Origin: Propionibacteriaceae bacterium
GTDB taxonomy: Bacteria > Actinomycetota > Actinomycetes > Propionibacteriales > Propionibacteriaceae
Reading direction: 5' to 3'
DNA: 7,183 nucleotides
Assembly (NCBI GenBank): GCA_027346035.1
Contig: DAIESZ010000273.1
Coordinates: 1 to 7,183, forward strand
How positions within the stretch are numbered: position 1 is the first letter of the stretch; the number at the start of each line of letters is the position of its first letter. The translations under genes were made by a program, and so were the position numbers. Under the pieces are notes generated by a model. It worked only from the letters and a program-made list of their open reading frames with translations, searched no databases and had not been told where the DNA came from. Shown here one piece after another: positions 1 through 6,485 of this stretch.

Positions 1-695
1 CAGCTGAGCAGCCGGCCGTGGTGCATCACGGCGATCCGGTCGGCCAGCCCGAGCACGACCTCGATGTGGTGCTCGAACATCAAGACGGTGATCCCGTGGT
101 CCCGGTGCAGACCCCTGACGAGGTCGGAGATCTCGGGCACGTCCTCCATCCCGAGGCCGGCCATCGGCTCGTCCAGCATGAGCAGCTGCGGGGAGGTGGC
201 CAGCACGATGGCGATCTCGAGCTTGCGCTTGTCCCCGTGCGAGAGCGAGCCGGCCAGCCGACCGGATCGGGCCCCGAGCCCGACCCGGCTGAGGCACTCC
301 CGGGAGAAACCCACCGTGCGCCCGACCCCACCCCACAGGCGCAGGCTGCCGCCCGCGTCGGCCTCCGCGGCGAGCCGGACGTTCTCCAGCGCCGACAGCC
401 CGGGGAACACGCTGGACGTCTGGAAGGTCCGGCCGAGGCCGGCCCGGGCCCGGGCGAACACCGGCAGCCCGGTGATCTCCCGACCGTCGAGCCGGGCCTC
501 ACCTCCCGTCGCGGTGAGGAGCCCGGACAGGACGTTGAACAGGGTCGTCTTGCCGGCGCCGTTCGGCCCGATGACCCCGACGAACTCCCCGGCTTCGACG
601 TCGAGGTTGACCTGGTCGAGGATCCGGACGCCCCCGACGGTGAAGGACAGGTCCCGCACCGCCAGGGAGGCGCCGGTCTTGGCCAGCCCGGCCAC
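1..695 (-). CDS. LivG-type ABC transporter ATP-binding protein, C-terminus beyond the left edge
   Basis: Cytoplasmic ATPase subunit of a HAAT (branched-chain amino acid type) importer; it would power uptake of the ligand captured by the neighbouring binding protein. The 231 visible residues contain Walker A GPNGAGKTT (43-51), a Q-loop Gln in GRTFQ (92), a signature written LSHGDKR (151-157) instead of LSGGQ, Walker B LLMLDEP (171-177) and the switch His in EHH (209). The IGPNGAGKTT and GRTFQ...FPGLSALENV patterns fit LivG rather than LivF. Family members are about 240-260 residues, so only a short tail is missing. The chosen start is GTG at 695, five bases after the binding-protein stop. A GGAA lies about 10 nt upstream and a GGAGG further up, both inside the end of the preceding gene, so the two are almost certainly one transcript. 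The substrate cannot be read from the ATPase. Family assignment is strong; LivG versus another HAAT ATPase is likely but not proven. Confidence 0.9.
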   Translation of the reverse strand, partial: MAGLAKTGASLAVRDLSFTVGGVRILDQVNLDVEAGEFVGVIGPNGAGKTTLFNVLSGLLTATGGEARLDGREITGLPVFARARAGLGRTFQTSSVFPGLSALENVRLAAEADAGGSLRLWGGVGRTVGFSRECLSRVGLGARSGRLAGSLSHGDKRKLEIAIVLATSPQLLMLDEPMAGLGMEDVPEISDLVRGLHRDHGITVLMFEHHIEVVLGLADRIAVMHHGRLLS

Positions 696-700
696 GCTGC

Positions 701-1891
701 TCAGCTTCCGGCCTCCGGGGGGGCAACCTCGTTGGCGGGAAGGGTCTTGACGACCTCGGGCGTCCAGGTGCCGCCCTGCTTGACCAGCTTGGCCTGGAAC
801 ATGGGTTGGAGCATCGCGTGGTCCGTGGCCCTCACGGTCTCCTGGCCCTTCGGCGCGTCGAAGGTCCACCCCTCGAGGGCCTTGATCTGGGCATCGACGT
901 TGGAGCCGCCCTGCTGGATCGCGTGGACGATCATCTGGGCGCCGACCCAGCCGTCGGGTGTGAACAGGTCCGCCTGCGATCCGGCCTGCTTCACCGCATC
1001 GGTCATCGCCGTGTTCACCGGGTTGTCGATAGCCGTCGGGAAGTAGTACGAGAGGAAGTCAATCTTGTCGGTTGCCGGCCCGTAGAGCCCGTAGCTCGCC
1101 GTCGTCGCCAGGCCCGTCACCACCGGGCTGAGGCTGAAGATGCCCTGCTGGTCCAGCGTCTGCCACATCGCACCGGTCGACTCACCGGCCCACGCGACGT
1201 ACAGCAGGTCGGGCCTGGCCTGCTTGACCTTGAGCGCGAACGGGGTGAAGTCGGTGGCCGACAGCGGCACGAGGACCGAGTCGACCGTGGCCCCGAGGCT
1301 GCCCAGCACGCTCTTCACCGCCGCGACGTTGCCCTGGCCGAACGCGTAGTCCTGGGCGAACACGACGACCTTCTTCCCGGCGGGGTCGCCGATCGTCGCC
1401 TTGGCGGTCTCGACGTCCTGCCAGGTCTGCCGCCCGCTGCGGAACGTGTACCTGTTCACGCCGGTGATGGCGTCGGCCGCCGCCGGGCCGGAGAAGTACA
1501 GGACCTTGTTCTGCTCGGCGAGCGGCGCCAGCTTCAGCGCGATGCCCGAGTCGACGGTGCCGCCGATGATCGTGTAGCCCTTGCCGACGAGGTCCTTGAA
1601 CTGGGTGACCGCGGTCTCCGGGTTGTCCTGGTCATCAACGTACGTCACGTCGATCGTCGTGCCGTTGACCTTGTCGGTGCCCTTCGTCTCGTAGTCCAGC
1701 CCGGCCTTGAACCCGTCGAGATACTGCTGGGCGTACGCCGCGAGCGGCCCGGTCTTCGACGTCATGATCGCCACCTTGACGGTGCTGCCGGTGGATCCAC
1801 CGGCAGCCGACTGGGTGCTCGCACACGCAGACGCGCCCATCGCGACGGCGGCCGCCACGACGACGAACCGAGTGATACGGGATCGGAACAC
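701..1891 (-). CDS. LivJ-type extracellular substrate-binding lipoprotein of a HAAT ABC transporter
   Basis: Predicted 396-residue ligand-binding lipoprotein that captures the substrate outside the membrane and delivers it to the ABC permease. The N-terminus is a lipoprotein signal peptide: basic FRSRITR, a hydrophobic stretch rich in V and A, then GASAC with the lipidated Cys at residue 23, followed by a Ser/Gly/Thr linker. From about residue 38 the sequence is a type I periplasmic-binding fold (Peripla_BP_6). It opens with VKVAIMTSKTGPLAAYAQQ, has the alternating beta/alpha pattern and the lobe-2 start KVVVFAQDYAFGQGN. Start is GTG at 1891, because AAGGAGG sits 8 nt upstream; an in-frame extension to 1999 would add 36 residues before the signal peptide and is rejected. 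It is the first gene of the transporter operon, 5 nt before the ATPase gene. Members bind amino acids, amides, urea, aromatic or other carboxylates, so the ligand is unknown; the nearby acyl-CoA synthetase makes an organic acid reasonable (inference). Confidence 0.92.
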   Translation of the reverse strand: MFRSRITRFVVVAAAVAMGASACASTQSAAGGSTGSTVKVAIMTSKTGPLAAYAQQYLDGFKAGLDYETKGTDKVNGTTIDVTYVDDQDNPETAVTQFKDLVGKGYTIIGGTVDSGIALKLAPLAEQNKVLYFSGPAAADAITGVNRYTFRSGRQTWQDVETAKATIGDPAGKKVVVFAQDYAFGQGNVAAVKSVLGSLGATVDSVLVPLSATDFTPFALKVKQARPDLLYVAWAGESTGAMWQTLDQQGIFSLSPVVTGLATTASYGLYGPATDKIDFLSYYFPTAIDNPVNTAMTDAVKQAGSQADLFTPDGWVGAQMIVHAIQQGGSNVDAQIKALEGWTFDAPKGQETVRATDHAMLQPMFQAKLVKQGGTWTPEVVKTLPANEVAPPEAGS

Positions 1892-1899
1892 GGGCTGGT

Positions 1900-1906
1900 C
1901 CTCCTT
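1900..1906 (-). promoter_or_regulatory. Strong Shine-Dalgarno that fixes the binding-protein start
   Basis: On the minus strand AAGGAGG lies 8 nt before GTG 1891. It is a near-perfect anti-16S match and decides against the longer in-frame start at 1999. Confidence 0.85.
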
Positions 1907-1955
1907 GCCGATGGAAGGGGTGGGTCGCGTCACCCGCGTGGCGCCCTGGCGCGGA

Positions 1956-1985
1956 ACACTAGAAGGGCGCCGCTGGTCATGACAT
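1956..1985 (-). promoter_or_regulatory. Candidate promoter of the transporter operon
   Basis: On the minus strand a TAGTGT (1961-1956) fits the actinobacterial TANNNT -10. ATGTCA (1985-1980) is a 4/6 match to TTGACA at an 18-nt spacing. Transcription would begin near 1949, leaving a leader of about 58 nt before GTG 1891. The -35 lies inside the left arm of the inverted repeat at 1979-2006, so a protein bound there would meet RNA polymerase. The elements are seen; their use as a promoter is inferred. Confidence 0.4.
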
Positions 1986-2006
1986 GTCCGCGAAACCACA
2001 TGTCAT
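1979..2006. promoter_or_regulatory. Perfect 9-bp inverted repeat, candidate operator between transporter and regulator genes
   Basis: ATGACATGT (1979-1987) and ACATGTCAT (1998-2006) form a perfect inverted repeat with a 10-nt spacer. Each arm also holds the palindrome ACATGT, and the left one extends to the 8-bp palindrome GACATGTC (1981-1988). The dyad lies in the divergent promoter region and covers the candidate -35 of the transporter operon. It is the best candidate binding site for the adjacent PucR-type regulator, though sequence alone does not show which protein binds. Confidence 0.55.
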
Positions 2007-2014
2007 CTCATTTG

Positions 2015-2031
2015 ATGTGCTCAGGGCACAT
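2015..2031. promoter_or_regulatory. Second inverted repeat in the divergent region
   Basis: ATGTGC (2015-2020) and GCACAT (2026-2031) are perfect 6-bp arms around TCAGG. The ACAT/ATGT core resembles the arms of the repeat at 1979-2006, so this may be a second or lower-affinity site nearer the regulator gene. Confidence 0.35.
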
Positions 2032-2052
2032 GCCGCGGTCGAGCACCGCCCC

Positions 2053-2058
2053 TAGGAT
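2053..2058 (+). promoter_or_regulatory. Candidate -10 element of the regulator gene, possibly giving a leaderless mRNA
   Basis: TAGGAT fits the actinobacterial TANNNT -10, and its expected start site falls on or next to the A of ATG 2065. That would make a leaderless transcript, common in actinobacteria. The embedded AGGA, 7 nt before the ATG, could alternatively be a weak ribosome-binding site; both readings cannot be in use on one transcript. I see no convincing -35. Confidence 0.35.
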
Positions 2059-2064
2059 CGGCCC

Positions 2065-3912
2065 ATGTCCACTGGCGAGCACCCGAGCACCGCGCTGCTG
2101 CGCGTCCTCGCCTCCGGGGGGACCGCAGCCCAGGTCGCCGCGATCTACGCTCCGAGCGAGCTGCGCGACCTGGCCCACCAGATCCAGGCCTCCGTCGCCG
2201 TGCACAGCCGCCGCGAACGTGAGCTCGAGGTGCTCTTCGACACCGCCAGAGACCTCGCGGCGCTTCGGGACCCCGACGAGGTCCTCGACGCGATCGTCCG
2301 TCGTGCCCGAGTGCTCCTGAGCACGGATGTCGCCTACCTGACCCTCTTCGACCCGGAGGCCGGCGACACCTACGTGCGGGCGACGTCCGGTTCCCACTCC
2401 CCGGCGTTCCAGTCCGTCCGGGTCCCGCTCGGCGACGGGCTGGGCGGACTCGTCGCCTCATCCCGACGGACCTACTGGACGCCGAACTACTTCGTCGACG
2501 ATCGGTTCCGGCACACGACATCGATCAGCTCGGCCGTCGCCGACGAGGGACTCGTCGCCGTGTGCGGGACACCGCTGATGGTCAAGGAGGAGTTCGTCGG
2601 TGTCCTGTTCGCCGCGGAGCGTTCCGAACGGGCCTTCCAGCACGACGAGGTCTCGCTGCTCATGAGCTTCGCGGCCCTCGCCGCACTGACCATCGCCCAG
2701 GCAAGCGTGCTGCGTGACACCCAGTCGGCGCTCAAGGCCCTCTCCGAAGCGCACGAGACGGTCCGCCAGCGGACCGAGGATGTCGAGCGCGCGGCTGCGG
2801 CGCACGACCGGTTCCTCGAGGCGCTGCTCGCCGGTGGCGGCCTCGACGACGTGACCCGGGCCCTCGGCGAGCTGCTCGGCGGGTGGGTCGCCCTCGTCGA
2901 CGTCGAGGGTCGCAGGCGAAGCATGTTCGGTGACATCACCGCTGCCGAGCAGGACGCCCTCGACGAGGTCCTCGTCGCAGACACTCTCGCCGAGCGACAT
3001 CCTGGCCGGCTGACGAAGATCAACAGCGTCCACACCGTCGCGCTCGTCGCCGGGGGCGATCCTCTGGGCACCCTCGTCTTCGGTGGGATCCCTGACCCTG
3101 ACCCCGGGGACACCCGGACCATGGAACGCGCCGCCGTCGTCAGCGCCTTGGTCCTGCTGTTCGAGCGGGAGAAGGTCGAGTCCGAGCAGCAGGTGCTCGC
3201 CGATCTCGTCAGCGACCTCATCGCCCATCGTGGCGAGCGTCCCGACCGGCTCCGCGCGGCTCGCAGCCACGGCCTGCGGCTGGACCAGCCGTTCTGCGTC
3301 GCCGTCATCCGGGCCCCCCGGGAAACCCGGCGCCGCAGCGTCGTCCTCGCAGTGCACTCGGTGCTCGACGCGCCGGGGCTTGTCGCCGAGCACGACGGGG
3401 ACGTCGTCGCCGTCGTGCAGGGGGCCGACCCCACCCGTCTCGCGCGCTCCCTCGCCAGCCGGCTCACGCCACACGGCGGGGTCACCGTCGGTTCGAGCGG
3501 CCCCATCGACGACGTCGACCGCGTGCGCGAGGCTCACGCCGAGGCCAGCCGCACCCTGGAAGCCCTGCTCGCCCTCGGCCGTGAGGGCAGCGGTGCAGCC
3601 GTCTCGGATCTCGGCTTCGCCGGCCTCATCGTCGGGGCCGAGCCGGACGTGCGGGCCTACGTGCGCTCCGTCATCGGTCCGCTCCTCGACTACGACCGCA
3701 GCCGGGGCACCGACCTCGTGGCGACCCTTGAGTCGTATTTCGCTTCGGGTGGGAGCCCCCGCCGCGCCGCGGCCGCCTTGCACGTCCACCCCAACACCGT
3801 CTTCGAGCGCCTCGAACGGATCGGCGCCCTGCTGCGGCGCGACCTGGCGGACGCCGAGCTCGCCCTGGAAGTCCAGCTCGCACTGCGGCTGCGACGTCTA
3901 ATCGTCGAGTAG
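2065..3912 (+). CDS. GAF-domain PucR/CdaR-type transcriptional regulator
   Basis: Predicted cytoplasmic 615-residue ligand-responsive transcription factor. After a short helical N-terminus, residues about 50-215 form a GAF sensor domain (LEVLFDTARDLAAL opening, VPLGDGLGGLVASSRRTYWTPNY middle, GTPLMVKEEFVGVLFAAER beta-hairpin). A helical, coiled-coil-like linker follows (about 215-260). Residues about 260-510 are a less conserved middle region like the GGDEF-related domain of CdaR proteins. The C-terminus (about 549-615) is the PucR helix-turn-helix: LVATLESYFASGGSPRRAAA, then LHVHPNTVFERLERI, with the conserved HPNT(V) turn. It is divergent from the transporter operon across 173 bp of dyad-rich DNA and convergent with the acyl-CoA synthetase gene, so local control of one or both is likely. 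PucR-type proteins commonly activate catabolic genes; the ligand here is unknown. Start ATG 2065 suits the TAGGAT placement and the N-terminal sequence. Confidence 0.9.
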   Translation: MSTGEHPSTALLRVLASGGTAAQVAAIYAPSELRDLAHQIQASVAVHSRRERELEVLFDTARDLAALRDPDEVLDAIVRRARVLLSTDVAYLTLFDPEAGDTYVRATSGSHSPAFQSVRVPLGDGLGGLVASSRRTYWTPNYFVDDRFRHTTSISSAVADEGLVAVCGTPLMVKEEFVGVLFAAERSERAFQHDEVSLLMSFAALAALTIAQASVLRDTQSALKALSEAHETVRQRTEDVERAAAAHDRFLEALLAGGGLDDVTRALGELLGGWVALVDVEGRRRSMFGDITAAEQDALDEVLVADTLAERHPGRLTKINSVHTVALVAGGDPLGTLVFGGIPDPDPGDTRTMERAAVVSALVLLFEREKVESEQQVLADLVSDLIAHRGERPDRLRAARSHGLRLDQPFCVAVIRAPRETRRRSVVLAVHSVLDAPGLVAEHDGDVVAVVQGADPTRLARSLASRLTPHGGVTVGSSGPIDDVDRVREAHAEASRTLEALLALGREGSGAAVSDLGFAGLIVGAEPDVRAYVRSVIGPLLDYDRSRGTDLVATLESYFASGGSPRRAAAALHVHPNTVFERLERIGALLRRDLADAELALEVQLALRLRRLIVE

Positions 3913-3919
3913 CTTGCGC

Positions 3920-3934
3920 CCACCCACGGGGTGG
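3920..3934. terminator. Short GC hairpin between convergent genes, possible bidirectional terminator
   Basis: CCACCC (3920-3925), loop ACG, GGGTGG (3929-3934) make a perfect 6-bp stem in the 34-bp gap between the converging regulator and ligase genes. There is no U-tract on either side, so it is at best a weak, actinobacterial-style terminator; placement is the main support. Confidence 0.35.
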
Positions 3935-3946
3935 TATGCGGCCGTC

Positions 3947-5500
3947 TCAGCGCGGCTGTGCCGCGGCCCGGTCCCACGTCGCCGCGGTGACGCCGCGACG
4001 GCGCAGGTCGTCCTTGCGGACCTTCTGGGTCGGAGTCATCGGAAGCTCGTCGACGATCTCGACGTACCGCGGCATCGCGAACCGCGGCAGCACACCGTCC
4101 GCGTGCCGGGCGACGTCCTCCGCGCGCAGCCCGCTGCCGTCACAAACCACCACGGCCAGCATGACCTCGTCCTCGGTGCCCTCCTCACCCGCTGGCACGG
4201 CGTAGGCGGCGACTTCCGCGACGCCCTCGAGCCGCCTGATCGCGCTCTCCACCTCGAACGAGGAGATGTTCTCTCCGCGTCGGCGGATGCTGTCCTTGGT
4301 GCGGTCGACAAACGTCACCCAGCCGTCCTCGGCCATCGTCCCCGCGTCGCCGGTGTGGAACCAGAAGTTGCGCCACGCCTCGACGGTCTTTTGTGGCAGC
4401 CCGAGGTAGCCGGCCATGAACCCGAAGGACACCTTGGGCCGCACCATGATCTCGCCGAGCTCGCCCGGTGGCATGACGTCGTCGGTGTCGGCGTCGCGCA
4501 CCTGCACCTCGAACCACTCGTCGAGGACCAGCCCGGCGGTCCCCGGCCGGCTGTGGCCCAGCCGGCCATACAGCGGGATGTTCACCTCGGTCATGCCGTA
4601 CGCCGACACGACCTCCCGAAGGCCGAACCGGTCGCGCCACGCCTGCTCGTGGGCCACCGGGTTGGGGACCGGGCAGATGACCCGCAGGTCGTGGTCGCGG
4701 TCGAACGGGCTGGGCGGCTGGTTCATGACGAACTGGGTCATCGCCCCGAGCATGTTGGTCACCGTGCACCGGTGCTCGCGCAGATCCGCCAGCCACGACG
4801 TGGCACTGAACTTCGTGCGGATCACCGCCTTCGCGCCGACGATGAGCGCGGCTGCCAGCTGCATGAGCAGGCCGTTCGCGTGGAACAGCGGCATGGTGAT
4901 GTAGTAGCTGTCGGCGTCGGTGATCCCGAGCGCGGTGATGCTGCCGATGCCGAAGAGATAGCAGTGGGCATGCGGCATGAGCACGCCCTTGGACGGCCCG
5001 GTCGTCCCCGACGTGTACATCACACAGGCGATGTCTCGAGCCAGCGGCATCGGACCGGCGTACTCGGCGCAGCTCTCCCACCCGGCCAGCTCGACCGGCG
5101 TGATCTCAGGCACGCTGTCGGCGATGTCGAGGAACGCGTCCCTGGCCTCGCCGCTGGCGACGACGAGCCGCGCACCGCAATCCCGCAGCTGGTAGCTGAG
5201 AAAGTCGCCGGTCAGCGCGGTGTTGATGAGGACCGCGACGGCCCCGAGACGTCCGAGGCCGAGCCACACCCGGACGAAATCGAGGCCGTTGGGCAGCAGC
5301 ACCGCCACCGGGTCGCCCGGCTGGACGCCCAGCTCGGCGAAGCGGGCGGCGACCTGGCGCACCTGCCGCGCCGCTTCGGCGTACGTCACCGTGCCCTCGT
5401 CGATCGAGGTGACGAACCGTTGGTCTCCTCGAGTCGCGGCGTGCTGCTCGAGGGCGGCAGGGAGCACCCACTCGTGATGGTCGGTCGGGAAGGCGGCCAC
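3947..5500 (-). CDS. CaiC-like ATP-dependent acyl-CoA synthetase (AMP-binding family)
   Basis: Adenylate-forming ligase of 517 residues, full length for the family. It would convert a carboxylic acid, ATP and CoA to acyl-CoA, AMP and PPi in the cytoplasm. Visible motifs are the P-loop YTSGTTGPSKG (162-172), the PLFHANG segment, YGMTE (301-305), HTGD (382-385), DRTKDSIRRRGENISSFEVE (about 400-419, hinge and CoA-side motif) and the catalytic Lys in PTQKVRK (Lys493). All key residues are present, so it should be active. Overall similarity is to crotonobetaine/carnitine-CoA ligases, but substrate choice in this group cannot be read from motifs. Start is uncertain: GTG 5500 is preferred, TTG 5512 directly after an in-frame TGA is the only other option, and neither has a clear Shine-Dalgarno. 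It is convergent with the regulator and divergent from the thiolase remnant, which suggests an acid-degradation locus. Confidence 0.92.
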   Translation of the reverse strand: MAAFPTDHHEWVLPAALEQHAATRGDQRFVTSIDEGTVTYAEAARQVRQVAARFAELGVQPGDPVAVLLPNGLDFVRVWLGLGRLGAVAVLINTALTGDFLSYQLRDCGARLVVASGEARDAFLDIADSVPEITPVELAGWESCAEYAGPMPLARDIACVMYTSGTTGPSKGVLMPHAHCYLFGIGSITALGITDADSYYITMPLFHANGLLMQLAAALIVGAKAVIRTKFSATSWLADLREHRCTVTNMLGAMTQFVMNQPPSPFDRDHDLRVICPVPNPVAHEQAWRDRFGLREVVSAYGMTEVNIPLYGRLGHSRPGTAGLVLDEWFEVQVRDADTDDVMPPGELGEIMVRPKVSFGFMAGYLGLPQKTVEAWRNFWFHTGDAGTMAEDGWVTFVDRTKDSIRRRGENISSFEVESAIRRLEGVAEVAAYAVPAGEEGTEDEVMLAVVVCDGSGLRAEDVARHADGVLPRFAMPRYVEIVDELPMTPTQKVRKDDLRRRGVTAATWDRAAAQPR

Positions 5501-5532
5501 CGCGCAACACAATCATCGCCCGCCGCGGCTGC

Positions 5533-5577
5533 GCCATGTGGCTGGAGTCCACACGGTGGCCACTTTGCCGTGATCAC
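5533..5577. promoter_or_regulatory. Cluster of dyads in the ligase-thiolase divergent region
   Basis: Within 45 bp there are GCCATGTGGC (5533-5542), TGTGG/CCACA arms (5537-5541 and 5549-5553), CCAC-ACG-GTGG (5549-5559), the palindrome GTGGCCAC (5556-5563) and the palindrome GTGATCAC (5570-5577). They lie upstream of both the ligase (minus) and thiolase (plus) starts. Short palindromes are common in GC-rich DNA, so the density and position are the evidence rather than any single one. Confidence 0.35.
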
Positions 5578-5606
5578 CACCCATAAGGCATCTTCGGCCG
5601 CGTGGC

Positions 5607-5612
5607 TAGCGT
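5607..5612 (+). promoter_or_regulatory. Candidate -10 of the thiolase gene
   Basis: TAGCGT fits TANNNT and would place the transcript start near 5619, about 27 nt before ATG 5646. No good -35 is visible. Confidence 0.25.
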
Positions 5613-5634
5613 GGGCACCTCGGGTATCGCACGC

Positions 5635-5641
5635 GGGGAGG
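5635..5641 (+). promoter_or_regulatory. Shine-Dalgarno of the thiolase remnant
   Basis: GGGGAGG ends 4 nt before ATG 5646. The spacing is slightly short, but the match is strong and fixes the start. The retained initiation signal suggests the thiolase was lost recently. Confidence 0.6.
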
Positions 5642-5645
5642 GGCC

Positions 5646-6131
5646 ATGACCGTTCACGAGGCCTTCGGCACTGACGTCCTGCTCACCGGGTGGGGGCACT
5701 CGCCGTTCGGGAAGCTCCCCGACGAAACCCTCGAGTCGCTCATCGTCTCGGTCGCGGCCGACGCGATCGCCTCGGCGGGCATCGAACCGGGTCAGGTGGA
5801 TGAGATCTACCTCGGCCAGTTCAACTGCGGCATGGTCCCCCTCGGATTCCCGTCGTCGCTGGCCCTGCAACTGTCCGACGACCTGGCCAAAACCCCGGCG
5901 ACCCGGGTCGAGAATGCTCGCGCCTCAGGCTCCGCGGCGATCCAGCAGGGGGTCAAGGCGCTACTCGCCGGCACCGCCCGGCATGTCCTGGTGATCGGGG
6001 CGGAGAAGATGACCCACGCCCCGGCGGACGTCGTTGGCGCGGCACTGCTCGGCGCCGACTACGAGCTCGCCGGAACCGACTCGGTGACCGGGTTCGCCGG
6101 GATCTTCGGCTCGAGGGGAGGCCGACGCTAG
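5646..6131 (+). pseudogene. Truncated thiolase (acetyl-CoA acetyltransferase-like), catalytic Cys replaced
   Basis: An intact enzyme of this family would cleave a beta-ketoacyl-CoA with CoA, or run the reverse condensation. Only 161 residues remain of a family length near 390. They cover most of the N-terminal thiolase domain: VLLTGWGHSPFGKLPDETLE opening, VDEIYLGQFNCG, then VENARASGSAAIQQG, HVLVIGAEKMTH and TGFAGIFG. Two lesions are visible. First, the motif normally read as ENACASG is ENARASG, with CGC (5919-5921) encoding Arg92 where the nucleophilic Cys sits; TGC to CGC is one transition. Second, homology stops at GIFG (about 6113) and a nonhomologous SRGGRR tail leads to TAG. No downstream frame continues the thiolase or supplies the C-terminal catalytic Cys/His. 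Some thiolase-fold aldolases (Ltp2 type) also lack the Cys, but the truncation still removes half the fold. The start has a good Shine-Dalgarno, so a short product may still be made. The natural partner, often a DUF35 protein in such loci, is absent. Confidence 0.85.
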
Positions 6132-6132
6132 G

Positions 6133-6474
6133 TCACATGCGTCGCAGCTCCCGTTCCACGTCCTGCTCGGTGATCGGGCGGCGCAGCAGCACGTCCCAGG
6201 CGTTCAGCACCAAGCCGATGCCCCACCCGGCCAGGACCCAGCCCGGCCAGAAGTAGCCCTGACCGTTGAACCACCACATCCCAATTAGGAACGCGTTGAC
6301 CACCAGGTACACCACAGCGTGCGCGGACAAATCACGCTTCGCCTTCACCCGTCGCAGCGCCTCCTCGTGTCGGACCTGCTCCTCCGACATGGGTACGGGC
6401 GCAGCGGCAGGTCCCGCTACCGGAGCATCGCTGGTGGGTGGATGCGGTTCATATCCCGAAGGCACAGTCGTCAT
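6133..6474 (-). CDS. Small 2TM-domain membrane protein
   Basis: Predicted 113-residue membrane protein. Residues 1-28 are a Pro/Ala-rich cytoplasm-like lead. MSEEQVRHEEALRRVKAKRD (about 29-48) is charged and helical. Two hydrophobic helices follow (about 51-68, AHAVVYLVVNAFLIGMWW, and about 77-95, PGWVLAGWGIGLVLNAWD), then a charged tail ending RELRRM. The H..VYLVVN, WW..G, FWPGW and GWGIGL spacing is that of the 2TM domain family (PF13239), found in many actinobacteria, often alone or attached to signalling proteins; its function is not established. ATG 6474 is chosen because GGGAG sits 6 nt upstream; the open frame to 6630 adds only low-complexity sequence. The stop is separated from the thiolase stop by a single base, an unusually tight convergent arrangement with no room for a terminator. 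It has no obvious role in the catabolic locus and probably marks the far side of a junction. Confidence 0.85.
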   Translation of the reverse strand: MTTVPSGYEPHPPTSDAPVAGPAAAPVPMSEEQVRHEEALRRVKAKRDLSAHAVVYLVVNAFLIGMWWFNGQGYFWPGWVLAGWGIGLVLNAWDVLLRRPITEQDVERELRRM

Positions 6475-6480
6475 CACCGA

Positions 6481-6485
6481 CTCCC
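6481..6485 (-). promoter_or_regulatory. Shine-Dalgarno deciding the 2TM-protein start
   Basis: On the minus strand GGGAG lies 6 nt before ATG 6474. It supports this start over the upstream in-frame starts reaching 6630. Confidence 0.6.

Noticed and set aside
18..1046. Plus-strand open frame of 342 codons opposite the ATPase and binding-protein genes
   Set aside because: Its His/Pro/Arg-rich product resembles no family, while the minus strand encodes clear Walker motifs and a lipoprotein. It is a high-GC antisense artefact.
1892..1999. 36-codon N-terminal extension of the binding protein
   Set aside because: It would precede the lipoprotein signal peptide, and AAGGAGG points to GTG 1891.
806..2320. 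Plus-strand open frame of 504 codons
   Set aside because: It spans the binding-protein gene antisense, the divergent promoter and the regulator start out of frame; low-complexity product.
2458..3789. Minus-strand open frame of 443 codons opposite the regulator
   Set aside because: Antisense shadow of a gene with recognisable GAF and PucR domains; no ribosome-binding site or domain of its own.
3914..5674. Plus-strand open frame of 586 codons opposite the acyl-CoA synthetase
   Set aside because: Antisense to a full-length ligase with all catalytic motifs; the product is compositionally biased.
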